Positions 43,868 through 55,408 are shown, numbered from the stretch's first letter. The stretch is DNA of 60,000 nt from Neocallimastix lanati (nom. inval.) (GCA_016946835.1 JACVTC010000044.1:186001-246000), one strand, 5' to 3'. The notes: generated by a model from the sequence alone, not told the origin. Numbers and translations: made by a program.

Positions 43868-44284
43868 CGATACAGGTCACTGTAGAGGGCGGGGTTCGAA
43901 TCCTCGGCATGGCACCAAATAATCGGATGAGGTTTCTATCCTGGGATATCATGAGACCACACGTGATGTTCATAAGGCTTTCCCTCAGATGATTATTTCA
44001 CCCAACCCTGATACTACGCTTTGAATTGAAGCATAGACCTTGATGATTGTAAAATTTCCAATCGCCAATGATTACACCCACTAGGGAGGAGTTAATGGTT
44101 CCGTTCTGATGCTCGTGGTCATTAGAGATATATGTAGGAACGTTAGGAATGCATCTCCGGGCAGTGTGTAACGACGATTGAGAGCGGCGAAGCTGATACA
44201 GTATGCCAATAACTCATCACCTTACAGTTAATTAATAACTGTATGGCCATATGGGAGATGGGTACCCATATGTGCAAGTCTATG
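43868..44284 (+). mobile_element. SINE-like element with a tRNA 3'-half head, 417 bp
   Basis: Markedly GC-richer than everything around it. Near its 5' end it has a pol III B box (GGTTCGAATCC, 43893-43903) inside a complete T-arm: stem CGGGG/CCTCG, loop TTCGAAT. Then come seven bases GCATGGC, A and CCA, exactly the 3' half of a tRNA with an encoded CCA end. No A box is present, so the head looks 5'-truncated. The body of about 280 bp has no open frame and no recognised family. Near the 3' end lie two hairpins, ACAGTTA/TAACTGT (44225-44242) and CATATGGG/CCCATATG (about 44247-44271). A 15-bp direct target duplication flanks it, as in LINE-driven retroposition. The orientation is inferred from the B box. 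Confidence 0.8.
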
Positions 44285-44299
44285 AAATATTAATAACTA
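44285..44299. repeat. Target-site duplication, right copy (15 bp)
   Basis: AAATATTAATAACTA, identical to 43853-43867. Confidence 0.9.
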
Positions 44300-44304
44300 T
44301 TTAA

Positions 44305-44350
<46 letters not shown>

Positions 44351-44453
44351 AGGAAAGAAAATTAAAATATGACTATTTTCCATACAAAAAAAAAGTGATT
44401 AATTTATATTTAAATAAAATAATAGTCTTAAATTAGAGGATATAATATATAAA

Positions 44454-44489
<36 letters not shown>

Positions 44490-44656
44490 TAATAATAATA
44501 ATAATATTGTTAATATTATTTATTAAATTATATATAATAAATTTATAATAGAGCTTTAAAACATTATGATTATAAGAGTATGTTTCATGTTTTTTAAATA
44601 TTCTATTAAATTTTATTTCTATTTTTATATGACTTATAAAATGGTGTTTCACTTTA
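44300..44656. other. 3' flank of the 731-aa gene
   Basis: A run of about 36 A, AAT array (about 44457-44510), then the decayed terminal ankyrin repeat of the 731-aa gene in another frame, ending KKHETYS. A 74-codon minus-strand frame here is that shifted tail plus poly-Ile from the AAT array, not a gene. Confidence 0.6.
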
Positions 44657-46852
44657 TTAATTTCCTTGATTTATATCTGCTCCATTTTTCAATAAGTATT
44701 CTATTAAATCTTTATTTCCACTATTGTATGCAAATGATAATGGTGTTATTCCATTTTTATTTTTTTTATTTATATCTGCTCCATTTTTCACTAAGTATTC
44801 TACTAAATCTTTATTTCCACTTTCACATGCATCAAATAATGGTGTTTCACCATTGTCATTTTCTTTATTTATATTTGCTCCATGATTTACTACTAAGTAT
44901 TTCACTAATTCTTTATTTCCACTATAGCATGCATTAAATAATGGTGTTCTTCCATCTTTATTTTCTTTATTAATATCTGCTTCATGTTCAACAAAGTATT
45001 CTATTAATTCCTTATTTCCACTTTCACATGCGTAAAATAAAGGTGTTCTTCCATCTTCATTTTCTTTATCTATTTCTGCTCCAAAATCCACTAAACATTC
45101 CACTAAACCTTTATTTCCACTAATGCACGCAAATGATAATGGTGTTATTCCATTTTTATTTTCTTTATTTATATCTGCTCCATTTTTCTTTAAGTATTCC
45201 ACTAATTCTTTATTTCCACTATAGCATGCATATAATAATGATGTATTGCCATTTTTATTTTCTTTATTTATATCTGCTCCTTGTTTCAGTAAGTATTCTA
45301 TTAAATCTTTATTTTCCCTTCTAATTGCAATTAATAATAGTGTATCACCATCGTTATTTTCTTGATTTATATCTGCTCCATGATCTACTAAATATTCTAC
45401 TAATTCTTTATTCCTACTATAGCATGCCTTAAATAATGGTGTTTCACCGTATTTATTTTCTTTATTTATATCTGCTCCATTCTCTACTAAATATTTCACT
45501 AATTCTTTATTTCCACTATGGCATGCATTAAATAAAAGTGTTTCACCGTATTTATTTTTTATATTTATATCCACTCCATGTTCTACTAAGTATTCTACTA
45601 ATTCTTTATTTCCACTCTCACATGCCTTAAATAAAGGTGTTTTACCATATATATTTTCTTTATTTATATCTGCTCCATTCTCTACTAAATATTTCACTAA
45701 TTCCTTATTTCCACTTTCACATGCGTAAAATAAAGGTGTTTCACCAATTATATTTTTATTTATATCCACTCCATACTCTACTAAGTATTCTACTAATTCT
45801 TTATTTCCACTCTCACATGCCTTAAATAAAGGTGTTTTACCGTATTTATTTTCTATATTTATATCCACTCCATGTTCTACTAAGTATTCTACTAATTCTT
45901 TATTCCCACTATAGCATGCACCAAATAAAGGTGTTTCACCATCTTCATTTTCTTTATTTATATTTTCTCCCTTTTCAATTAAATATTCTACTAATTCCTT
46001 ATTTCCACTCTCACATGCGTAAAATAAAGATGTTTCACCATTTTTATTTTCTTTATTTATATTTTCTCCCTTTTCAATTAAATATTCTACTAATTCCTTA
46101 TTTCCACTTTCACATGCGTAAAATAAAGGTGTTTCATCAATTATATTTTTTTTATTTATATCCACTCCATGTTCTACTAAGTATTCTACTAATTCTTTAA
46201 TCCCACTATAGCATGCATTAAATAAAGATGTTTCACCATCGTAATTTTCTTTATTTATATCAGCTCCAAGATCTACTAGGTATTTTACTAATTCTTTATT
46301 TCCACTTTTACATGCATTAAACAATGGTGTCTGCCCAAAGTCATTTTCTTTATTTATATATGCTCCATGTTCTACTAAATATTCTACTAAATCTTTATTT
46401 CCACTTCTGCAGGCATCAAATAAAGCTATCTCATCATTCTCATAAACAATTTTATCTACATCCACTTCATGTTCTACTAAAAATATTAATAAATTTTTAT
46501 TCTTATTTTCAATTATATAATTATAAGAATTATCCTCTTTTTCATAATTTAATAAAAATTTATATTTATCTTTAGAAATTACTTTATTTAAATCCATGAT
46601 AGAAATAAAAGTTTTATTTTTATAGAGAAGAAGTAACCATTGAATAAATTCATTATCAAAAAATTTTGAAATATCAAAAATATGTTTTAATTCAACTATA
46701 TTAGAATTGTTTATTAGTTCTTTTATTTCAGAAGAACTTATAAATTTATCATTTTTTTGATTATTTGTTTCCGTTATTGACCTTTTAGATGTATGTCCAT
46801 TATCACTATCTTCTTTAGATTTTATATCTCTCTTTTGTACACTGTTATTCAT
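44657..46852 (-). CDS. Ankyrin-repeat protein, 731 aa, about 18 repeats
   Basis: Residues 1-140 are nearly identical to those of the 2125-aa gene (differences include SKFFDNEF for SNFFDNEF and VDVDK for VDLDK), because both lie in a 4.9-kb duplication. About 18 repeats follow: TPLFYACESG, GNKELVEYLIEKG or VEHGVDIN, KENKNGE. One repeat has lost a codon (VDINKNIIGE), showing that unit length may vary in frame. After HGADINQGN the frame ends in two TAA codons, and a last repeat (SETPFYKSYKNRNK) follows in partial frame, so the C-terminus is shortened relative to the ancestor. Intracellular binding scaffold by family; no enzyme domain. Confidence 0.92.
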   Translation of the reverse strand: MNNSVQKRDIKSKEDSDNGHTSKRSITETNNQKNDKFISSSEIKELINNSNIVELKHIFDISKFFDNEFIQWLLLLYKNKTFISIMDLNKVISKDKYKFLLNYEKEDNSYNYIIENKNKNLLIFLVEHEVDVDKIVYENDEIALFDACRSGNKDLVEYLVEHGAYINKENDFGQTPLFNACKSGNKELVKYLVDLGADINKENYDGETSLFNACYSGIKELVEYLVEHGVDINKKNIIDETPLFYACESGNKELVEYLIEKGENINKENKNGETSLFYACESGNKELVEYLIEKGENINKENEDGETPLFGACYSGNKELVEYLVEHGVDINIENKYGKTPLFKACESGNKELVEYLVEYGVDINKNIIGETPLFYACESGNKELVKYLVENGADINKENIYGKTPLFKACESGNKELVEYLVEHGVDINIKNKYGETLLFNACHSGNKELVKYLVENGADINKENKYGETPLFKACYSRNKELVEYLVDHGADINQENNDGDTLLLIAIRRENKDLIEYLLKQGADINKENKNGNTSLLYACYSGNKELVEYLKKNGADINKENKNGITPLSFACISGNKGLVECLVDFGAEIDKENEDGRTPLFYACESGNKELIEYFVEHEADINKENKDGRTPLFNACYSGNKELVKYLVVNHGANINKENDNGETPLFDACESGNKDLVEYLVKNGADINKKNKNGITPLSFAYNSGNKDLIEYLLKNGADINQGN

Positions 46853-47038
46853 ATTACTTGTAACTAATACTTCTTTTATTATTTATTTTTCTATTATTTT
46901 CTATTCGAAAAATATTTTTTTTTTATTTTCAGTAAAAATAAATTAATATAAATAATAATAATAAAAGCTATTATTTATTTAATAAATATATAATTATATT
47001 TTTTAATTTTATAAAATAATAAAATAAAATAAAATAAA

Positions 47039-47071
<33 letters not shown>

Positions 47072-47638
47072 AACAACTATTTATTTATATTATAAAATCA
47101 TTTAAAAATAATCTTTATTATAATATATAATATGAATAAAATAAAAATAAAAATAAAATTTAATAGAGATATTCAATCTATTAAAAAAAAAAAAAAGTTA
47201 TGTCTAAAATAAATTTTTACAAATAATTAAATTTATACTTTTATTTATGATATTTTTTTTATTTCTATTTTTATAATTAATTCATTATCTTATGATAAAA
47301 AATTTTTAATAATATAATAATGAAATTTTATTTATTAAAAAAAAATAAAATTTAATCATCAGGGAAAAAATATTTTAACTTTTTAAATTGATAATTAAAT
47401 AACTCCCTAAAAAGTAATAAAGTCAACTCTAATTAAATAATAAAAAAAAATTTGTAAAATTTTAGTATCCCTTTTTTTTTTTTTTTATATATAATTTTAA
47501 AATTAATTTATTAAATAAAAATTAAATAATATATTTTTATAAAAATAAAAATATAAAAATAAAATACTTATAATTTAAATAGTATTTTATTTTTTTATTT
47601 TACAAATTTACTATATAAAAAGGTTTTATTAAACGTGT
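46853..47638. other. 5' flank of the 731-aa gene
   Basis: Copy of 41933-42718 with the same leader, A run, GGACATAAC-type motif (GACATAAC, about 47198) and AGAGTTGACTT block. No gene is seen. Confidence 0.6.
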
Positions 47639-47663
47639 ATAATTTAATGGCTTTATTCCATAT

Positions 47664-47707
<44 letters not shown>

Positions 47708-47986
47708 TGAATCATGTTCTATTAAATATTCTATTAATTCTTTTTTACTATTTCAACAAGCCTAAAATATATATATATTCATTTGATTTTTTATATCTAT
47801 ATATACTTTATGTTTTAATAAATATTTTTCTTTATCATAATTTATTGTATGAATCCCATAAAATTATGATGATTCAACCTATTTGTTTTTTTTTTTATAT
47901 ATATATATTTCTGCTCCATGTTTTACTAAGTATTCTACTAAATCTTTATTTCCACTTTCTCATATTTTGAATAATGGTGTTTCACC
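47639..47986 (-). pseudogene. Ankyrin stub upstream of the 731-aa gene
   Basis: Near-identical copy of 42719-43065. Distal codons still read KDLVEYLVKHGAEI before stops and an A37 run interrupt the frame. Confidence 0.7.
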
Positions 47987-48797
47987 TAACCAATATTAGA
48001 AGAAAATGAAATATCAATATTTGAAGTGGCAATTATATAAAAAAAAAAATTCAATCATTCAAATTATATAAAATGAAATTCTCTATTATTTTATTGAAAA
48101 AAATATGTATGGTATATTATAATACTATTCAGGTATATCAATATATTAAAAAAAAAAAAATTAGAGTTGTAACCTATAATTTGGAACTGTCATGAAATGA
48201 TAACATTGATTCTAAAATTAACGAAAGAGAATATTTTTTTAGGCTATAGTAAATGTTAATAGAATTAACTTCAATTAAGAAATTTATAAATATTTTAATT
48301 CTTTTAATAATACTAATAAATGAAATATAATAAATATAAAAATTAATAAATAAATAGCTAAACAATTTAAAAAAGAATTTTATTAAAATGTTTTAAAAAT
48401 TATTTATTATTCAATTATTCATTATTCATTATTATTTATTTTTATTTATTTTTATTTATTATTTATTTATTATTATTTATTTATAAGTATTGTTTCAATT
48501 ATTTATTATTTATTATTTATTATAATGGTTAATTATGTTTAATTATTAATAATAAAATACTTTAAAATTTGTTATAAAATATAATAATAACAAAATAAAA
48601 TATAAAAAAAAATGGAATTTAATAAAATAAAATAAAATAATATTTAAAAAAAAAAGAAAAATACATTATTATTTTCATATATATATATTTAAATAAAAAA
48701 AATATATATATATATATAAATATAAATTATATATTATAATAAAAAAAATTAATAATCATTCAATTATTATAAATTATAAATATTAATAACTATTTAA

Positions 48798-48836
<39 letters not shown>

Positions 48837-48933
48837 GAAAATTAAAATATGACTATTTTCCATACAAAAAAAAAGTGATTAATTTATATTTAAATAAAAT
48901 AATAGTCTTAAATTAGAGGATATAATATATAAA

Positions 48934-48966
<33 letters not shown>

Positions 48967-49133
48967 TAATAATAATAATAATATTGTTAATATTATTTAT
49001 TAAATTATATATAATAAATTTATAATAGAGCTTTAAAACATTATGATTATAAGAGTATGTTTCATGTTTTTTAAATATTCTATTAAATTTTATTTCTATT
49101 TTTATATGACTTATAAAATGGTGTTTCACTTTA
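47987..49133. other. Spacer and 3' flank of the frameshifted 49134 gene
   Basis: Copy of 43066-44656 without the inserted element: TTTGGAACTGTCATG module, TTATTTA units, ATAATGGTTAATTATG at 48522, empty insertion site 48778-48792, A30 run, AAT array, decayed terminal repeat. No gene is seen. Confidence 0.55.
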
Positions 49134-50416
49134 TTAATTTCCTTGATTTATATCTGCTCCATTTTTCAATAAGTATTCTATTAAATCTTTATTTCCACTA
49201 TAGCATGCATTAAATAGTAGTGTTCTTCCATCTTTATTTTCTTTATAAATATCTGCTCCATTTTTCACTAAGTATTCTACTAAATCTTTATTTCCACTTT
49301 CACATGCATCAAATAATGGTGTTTCACCATTGTCATTTTCTTTATTTATATTTGCTCCATGATTTACTACTAAGTATTTCACTAATTCTTTATTTCCACT
49401 ATAGCATGCATTAAATAATGGTGTTCTTCCATCTTTATTTTCTTTATTAATATCTGCTTCATGTTCAACAAAGTATTCTATTAATTCCTTATTTCCACTT
49501 TCACATGCGTAAAATAAAGGTGTTCTTCCATCTTCATTTTCTTTATCTATTTCTGCTCCAAAATCCACTAAACATTCCACTAAACCTTTATTTCCACTAA
49601 TGCATGCAAATGATAATGGTGTTATTCCATTTTTATTTTTTTTATTTATATCTGCTCCATTTTTCACTAAGTATTCTACTAAATCTTTATTTCCACTTTC
49701 ACATGCATCAAATAATGGTGTTTCACCATTGTCATTTTCTTTAAGTATTCCACTAATTCTTTATTTCTACTATAGCATGCATATAATAATGGTGTTATTC
49801 CATTTTTATTTTCTTTATTTATATCTGCTCCATTTTTCAATAAGTATTCCACTAATTCTTTATTTCCACTAATGCATGAATATAATAATGGAGTTATTCC
49901 ATTTTTATTTTCTTTATTTATATATGTTCCATTTTTCAATAAGTATTCCACTAATTCTTTATTTCCACTTCTGCAGGCATCAAATAAAGCTATCTCATCA
50001 TTCTCATAAACAATTTTATCTAAATCCACTCCATGTTCTACTAAAAATATTAATAAATTTTTATTCTTATTTTCAATTATATAATTATAAGAATTATCCT
50101 TTTTTTCATAATTTAATAAAAATTTATATTTATCTTTAGAAATTACTTTATTTAAATTCATGATAGAAATAAAAGTTTTATTTTTATAGAGAAGAAGTAA
50201 CCATTGAATAAATTCATTATCAAAAAATTTTGAAATATCAAAAATATGTTTTAATTCAACTATATTAGAATTGTTTATTAGTTCTTTTATTTCAGAAGAA
50301 CTTATAAATTTATCATTTTTTTGATTATTTGTTTCAGTTTTTAACCTTTTAGATGTATGTCCATTATCATTATATTCTTTAGATTTTATAACTCTCTTTT
50401 GTACACTGTTATTCAT
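49134..50416 (-). pseudogene. Ankyrin-repeat gene split by a 25-base microhomology deletion
   Basis: The 5' frame (49679-50416, 245 codons) has the full N-terminal module and three good repeats. It runs into nonsense after VEYLKK. The 3' frame (49134-49667 and upstream of it) continues with seven repeats and the same HGADINQGN-type end as the 731-aa gene. At the break (about 49740) the paralog text LKKNGADINKENDNG has collapsed between two AAAGAAAA words, which removes 25 bases and shifts the frame. It looks like one recent event in an otherwise healthy gene. Confidence 0.8.
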
Positions 50417-51222
50417 ATTACTTTTAATTGATACTCTTGATAAATCTGTTTATTATTTATTTTTCTATTGTTTTCTATTTGAAAATTATTTTTTTTTTAT
50501 TATTTTCAGTAAAAATAAATTAATATAAATAATAATTATAAAAGCTATTATTTATTTAATAAATATATAATTATATTTTTTAATTTTATAGAATAAAAAA
50601 ATAAAAATAAAAATAAAAATAAAAAAAAAAAAGGAACAACTATATATTTATATTATAAAATCTTTTAAAATAATCTTTATTATAATATATACTATGAATA
50701 AAATAAAAATAAAAATAAAATTTAATAGAGATATTCAATCTATTAGAAAAAAAAAAGTTATGTCCAAAATAAATTTTTACCAATAATGATATTTATACTT
50801 TTATTTAAGATATTTTTCTTATTTCTATTTTTATAATTAATTTATTATCTTATAATAAAAAATTTTTAAAATTATTATAATGAAATTTTATTTATTAAAA
50901 AAAAAATAAATTTTAATCATCAGGGAAAAAATATTTTAACATTTTAAACTGATAATTATTAACTCTCTAAAAAGTAATAAAGTCAACTCTATTTAAATAA
51001 AAAAAAAATTAAAATTTTAGCATCCATTTTATTTTATATATAATTTTAGAATTTATTAAATAAAATTTAATTAATATATTTTTATAAAAATAAAAATATA
51101 AAAATAAAATAATTATAATTTAAATAGTATTTTATTTTTTTATTTGCAAATTTCTAAATTAATTAAATAATTATTTTAATTATCAATAATTACTCTATAA
51201 AAAGGTTTTATTAAACGTGTAT
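50417..51222. other. 5' flank of the 49134-50416 gene
   Basis: Family flank with leader, TATTTTCAGT..AATTTTC relics, the GGACATAAC motif at about 50757 and the CTCTCTAAAAAGTAATAAAG block at 50961. No gene is seen. Confidence 0.6.
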
Positions 51223-51551
51223 AATTTAATGGCTTTATTCCATATTTTTATTTTTTTTTTTTTTTATTTAAATCTGAATCATGTTCTATTAAATATTCTA
51301 TTAATTCTTTTTTACTATTTTAACAAGCCTAAAATATATATATATATTTTTTTTTACTTTTTTTATCTACATATTCCTTATGGTCTTATAAATATTTTCT
51401 ATATCATAATTTATTGTATGAATCCCATAAAATAATAATGTTTCACCCTATTTATTTTTTTTTTATATATATTTCTGCTCCATGTTTTACTAAGCATTCT
51501 ACTAAATCTTTATTTCTACTTTTTTATGCTTTAAATAATGGTGTTTCACCT
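51223..51551 (-). pseudogene. Ankyrin stub upstream of the 49134-50416 gene
   Basis: Decayed copy of the 42719 stub, on the minus strand: GETPLFKA, KDLVECLVKHGAEI, later pieces out of frame, ending KPLNYTR. It is more diverged than the two copies in the 4.9-kb duplication. Confidence 0.65.
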
Positions 51552-52317
51552 AATTAAAATTAAAAAGAAAATGAAATATTAACATATGATGTGGAAATTC
51601 TAAAAAAAAAAAAAAAAAAAAAAATATTCCATAATTCAATGTAATTTATATGTAGAAATTCTTTATTATTTTATTGAACGAAATATACATAATATTCTAA
51701 AATACAATCCAGACATAGCAATATATTAATAAAAATTAAGATTAGTAATCTAAAATTTGGAACAATGATGAATTAAATGAAAATATTGATTTTAAATTAA
51801 AAAAAAAGACAATATGTTTTTAATATATGGTAAAAATTAACCGAATTAAAATAATTATTAAATATTTATAAATTTATTAATAGAAGTAATTCTATTAATA
51901 ATACTAATATATATGAATTATAATAAATATAAAAATTAATAAATAAATAACTAAATAATTAAAAAAAGAAAATAGGATTAACAAAGATAATACTACAATA
52001 TATAATTTGAATTATTAGTATTTATATAAAAATTTATATTAATACATATCATTCCATATTATTATAAACAATAATTTATAAAAAAAATATAAAGATATTG
52101 TTATTACTTTTTTGTATAATCATTTTAATTATTGTTATTAATATTAAAAAATAATTTTTTTTTTGTTAATATTTCATTAAACAAAACTGAAACATAAAAA
52201 TAATAAAAACATATAATATTATTAATTTATGTACATATAAATAAATTTATGTTACTAATGGGCAAAAAATATAATTTAGTATTTGAAAATATATTTTCCT
52301 AATTAAATTAATATTAT

Positions 52318-52440
52318 ATTTTATATATAATATAATATAATTATATTTATGTCTATTTTTTTTAAATTATTTATTAATAATAATCATAATAATAATATGT
52401 AATAATAGTTTCATTTTAATATTAAATATTTATTATTTAT
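52318..52440. repeat. Dispersed repeat copy 3 (short ATAAT tract)
   Basis: Same order of blocks as 10960 and 30358, but only about three ATAAT units and TTATGTCTATTTTTT instead of TTATGTCTTCATTTC. Confidence 0.65.
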
Positions 52441-52570
52441 TATTTATTATAAAGGTTAGTTATGCTTAATTATTAATAATAAAATGCTTTTTAAAATAGC
52501 AATGAATTATAATAATAACAAAATAAAATATAAAAAATATAAAATAAAATAGAATAATATAAAAAATAAA

Positions 52571-52683
<113 letters not shown>

Positions 52684-52757
52684 GTAATACTGTTAATATT
52701 ATTTATTATTAATTTTCTATAATAAATTTATAATATAGATTTTAAACATTATTATTA

Positions 52758-53540
52758 TTAAGTATTCTTCATATTTTTTAAATATTCTTCTAAATCTTTT
52801 CTTAAACTTTCCCTTGCATAAGATAATGGTGTATTATCATAATTACCTTTTATATTTATAGTTGCTCCTTTTTCTATTAAATAAATTACAAAATTTTTAT
52901 TTCCTCTTATACATGATTTAATAATGGTGTCTGTCCAAATTTATTTTCTTCATTTATATTTACTCCATTTTCTACTAAATATTCTACTAATTCCTTATTT
53001 CCCCTTTTAAATGCACTAAATAAAGGTGAATTACCGATTTTGTCTTCTTTATTTATATCTGCTCTATGTTCCACTAAATATTCAACTAAATCTTTATTTC
53101 CATTTCCACATGCTCCATATAAAGGTGTTATTCCATCTTCATTTTCTTTATTTATATCTGCTCCATTTTTCACTAAGTATTTTACTAAATCTTTATTTCC
53201 ACATTCAATTGCAATTAATAATGGTGTTTTACCATTTTCATTTTCTGTATTTATATCTGCTTCATGTTTTACTAAGTATTCTACTAAATCTTTATTTCCA
53301 ACTATAGCATACATAAAATAATGCTGTATTGCCATTTTTATCTTCTTGTTATATATTTGCTCCCTTTTCTATTAAATATTCTACTAAATCTTTATTTCCA
53401 CTAATGCATGTATTAAATAAAGGTGTTACTCAACCTTTATTTTCTTTATTTATATTCACCTCATTTTCTACTAAATATTCCACTAAATCTTTATTTCCAC
53501 TATAGCATGCAAAAAATAATGGTGTCTCACTTTTATTTGA
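52758..53540 (-). pseudogene. Ankyrin-repeat gene lacking its 5' end, with stops and shifts
   Basis: Minus-strand repeats run from SETPLFFACYSGNKDLVEYL (about 53530) to the C-terminal cap LSYARESLRKDLEEYLKN with TAA at 52758-52760. A TGA interrupts near 53430, a frame change lies near 53330 (open stretch 52907-53335), and another change occurs near 52910. The cap is the one seen at 18685 and 21482. The 5' end has been replaced by an A run (53554-53590) and the Copia fragment. Confidence 0.8.
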
Positions 53541-53546
53541 TGGATA

Positions 53547-53593
<47 letters not shown>

Positions 53594-53703
53594 AATATCT
53601 TTATATTTATATTATAAATTCATTTAATTACAATAGACAATGTTATACAAAATATAAATATTTATATATATATTTATAAGACAATTTGAATAAAATAAAA
53701 ATG
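53541..53703. other. Junction between ankyrin pseudogene and Copia fragment
   Basis: A run of about 37 A (53554-53590), then A/T-rich sequence resembling the ankyrin 5' flank (CTTTATATTTATATTATAAATTC). The exact retroelement boundary cannot be placed. Confidence 0.5.
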
Positions 53704-55315
53704 AACATATAACAAACAACTTTGAATACATACCATTCAAAAGACACAAATCAAATGTTACATTAAAAGAACCAATTAGTTATGACAATATATATAACTT
53801 AAAGGACAAAGAAGAATGGTTAAAATCTATTCATTAAGAATTAAATATTATGAAAATGGTTAATGTACCTGAATCTGTTGAAACAGTTCCAAACAATGCG
53901 AATGTGGTTTCATCAAGGTTTCATTTTAAAAGAAACCATAAAGGAGAAATTGTAAAAAGAAAATTCAGATTGGTAGCAAAAGGCTACCCGCAACAGAAAG
54001 AATTTGACTTTCACGAAACCTTCTCCCCCACTTTGAGAAAATGGACTCAAATAAGAATTTTTAGAACACTTGCTGCACAAAATGAATTTAATATACATCA
54101 AATTAATGTTAATGCAGCATATCTGAACGATTATTTAAATGAGAAAGCATTCATTAAACCTCCCAAAAGGATATTCTGATATTATGATTACGGAAAATGT
54201 TATTAGAGACTTAACAAAGCCATTTATGGTCTTAAACAAAGCTGCAAGGAGTGGAACGAGAAGTTAAATCAATACCTCCTGGATATTTGTTTTTTCTAGA
54301 CTAAAAAGTGAACCTTGTTTATATTTGATGACAAGTAAAAATTCCATATAATGCTTACTTGACAGTCTACGATGACGATATTCTTCTAGCATGTAAAGAT
54401 AATAAAACTGGAAATATCAGGAAGCTAATCAAGAAAAAATTTAGAAAAAAGGATGTAGGAAATGTTAATTTCATTATAAGGATAAAATTTACGAAGCACG
54501 CTGATGGATATTTCATTGACCAAACAAGATATTTGCAAGAAATATTAAGAAAATTCAAAATGACTAATGCAACTCCTTCAAGAAACGCAACACCAATAGA
54601 TAATGAAGAGCTCAGAAAGATGAAAGTAAACCGAACCAAATACAAGAGCGCTAATGGAAATTTACTGTACTTGAGTATATGTACACGTCCAGACATAATA
54701 TATGCAGTTTCAAAAGTCACTCCAAAATCAAAGGATTCCTACTTGGAAGACTGGCAAAATGTTCTCAAGATATTAAGGACTATTGGATACGGCATAAATT
54801 TCTTGAGAAATTCAAAGGTAAAGGCTTTCTCGGATGCGGACTACGCAGGTGATCCGAAGACAAGAAGATCGACGACCAGATTTATAATAAATTTATAATA
54901 ACAATTGGAAATTCATCAACGAGCTGGTGCCCCAAGCTCCAACATTGCATCTCAACTTCTACGGCCGAGTCTGAATTCTACAGCCTTAGCGAATACAATA
55001 AACATTGCGTATGGTATTTAAATCTGCTTAACGAGTCTAAATTTCAAAATAAACAACATTGAAATAAATATTGATAATAAGGCAGCCATCCATAATGTCG
55101 AAAACCAAACTATCGATCCAAGAACAAAACACGTAGACATCAGAGTATACTATATCAGAGAATTAATAAGAAGTAAGAAAATGAAACTAAAGAACATAAG
55201 ATCACAACTTAATTCTGCAGATGGATTTGCTATCTACCATAACAATACAACTATGGATAGGTTCAGAAATTTGCTATTAATGAAAGTCAGTGATAAATCT
55301 CCAACAATAATATAA
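53704..55315 (+). pseudogene. Copia polyprotein remnant: reverse transcriptase (RVT_2 type) and RNase H
   Basis: It opens with LKEPISYDNIYN and DKEEWLKSIH, TAA near 53836, then ELNIMK. RT blocks follow: RNHKGEIVKRKFRLVAKGY, FDFHETFSP, INVNAAYLND (Copia consensus D-x-K-x-A-F/Y-L), then in a new frame LNKAIYGLKQSCKEWNEKL. The active-site box reads VYDDDILLA where Copia has YVDD, a change of Val to Asp. Later come CTRPDIIYAVS, the RNase H blocks FSDADYAGD, RRSTTRF and STAESEFYSLSEYNKH, IDNKAAIHNVENQ, RTKHVDI and SADGFAIY, ending TAA 55313-55315. At least one internal stop and four frame changes (near 53836, 54178, 54300, 54890 and 55040). Confidence 0.85.
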
Positions 55316-55408
55316 AGTTAATATTATAGTCAATTATAACTTTATAATAATTTTTTTTTTTTTTTTTTTTTTAGACTATTTATAATAATTAAATCAGAAG
55401 TTATAAAT

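Larger units (their letters stand above)
41500..44656. repeat. Segmental duplication, copy A (partner 46420-49133)
   Basis: The N-terminal part of the 2125-aa gene, its 5' flank, the ankyrin stub and the following spacer recur almost base for base about 4.92 kb further on. The start codons lie at 41932 and 46852, and the stubs begin at 42719 and 47639. Copy A carries an extra 417-bp insertion at 43868-44284 plus a target duplication that copy B lacks. The edges are estimated by eye. Confidence 0.85.
46420..49133. repeat. Segmental duplication, copy B (partner 41500-44656)
   Basis: Near-identical to copy A across the N-terminal codons, 5' flank, ankyrin stub and spacer. Small differences are homopolymer lengths, single bases, and an extra TATATA unit near 48706. 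It lacks the SINE-like insertion, keeping the single target sequence at 48778-48792. Confidence 0.85.

Noticed and set aside
43890-43917. Complete tRNA gene
   Set aside because: Only the T-arm, 3' acceptor strand and CCA are present. No D-arm, anticodon arm or 5' acceptor strand fits upstream within tRNA length.
44428-44652. 74-codon frame ending in poly-Ile, with copies at 48908 and 57070
   Set aside because: It is the out-of-frame last ankyrin repeat followed by an AAT array, not a separate gene.
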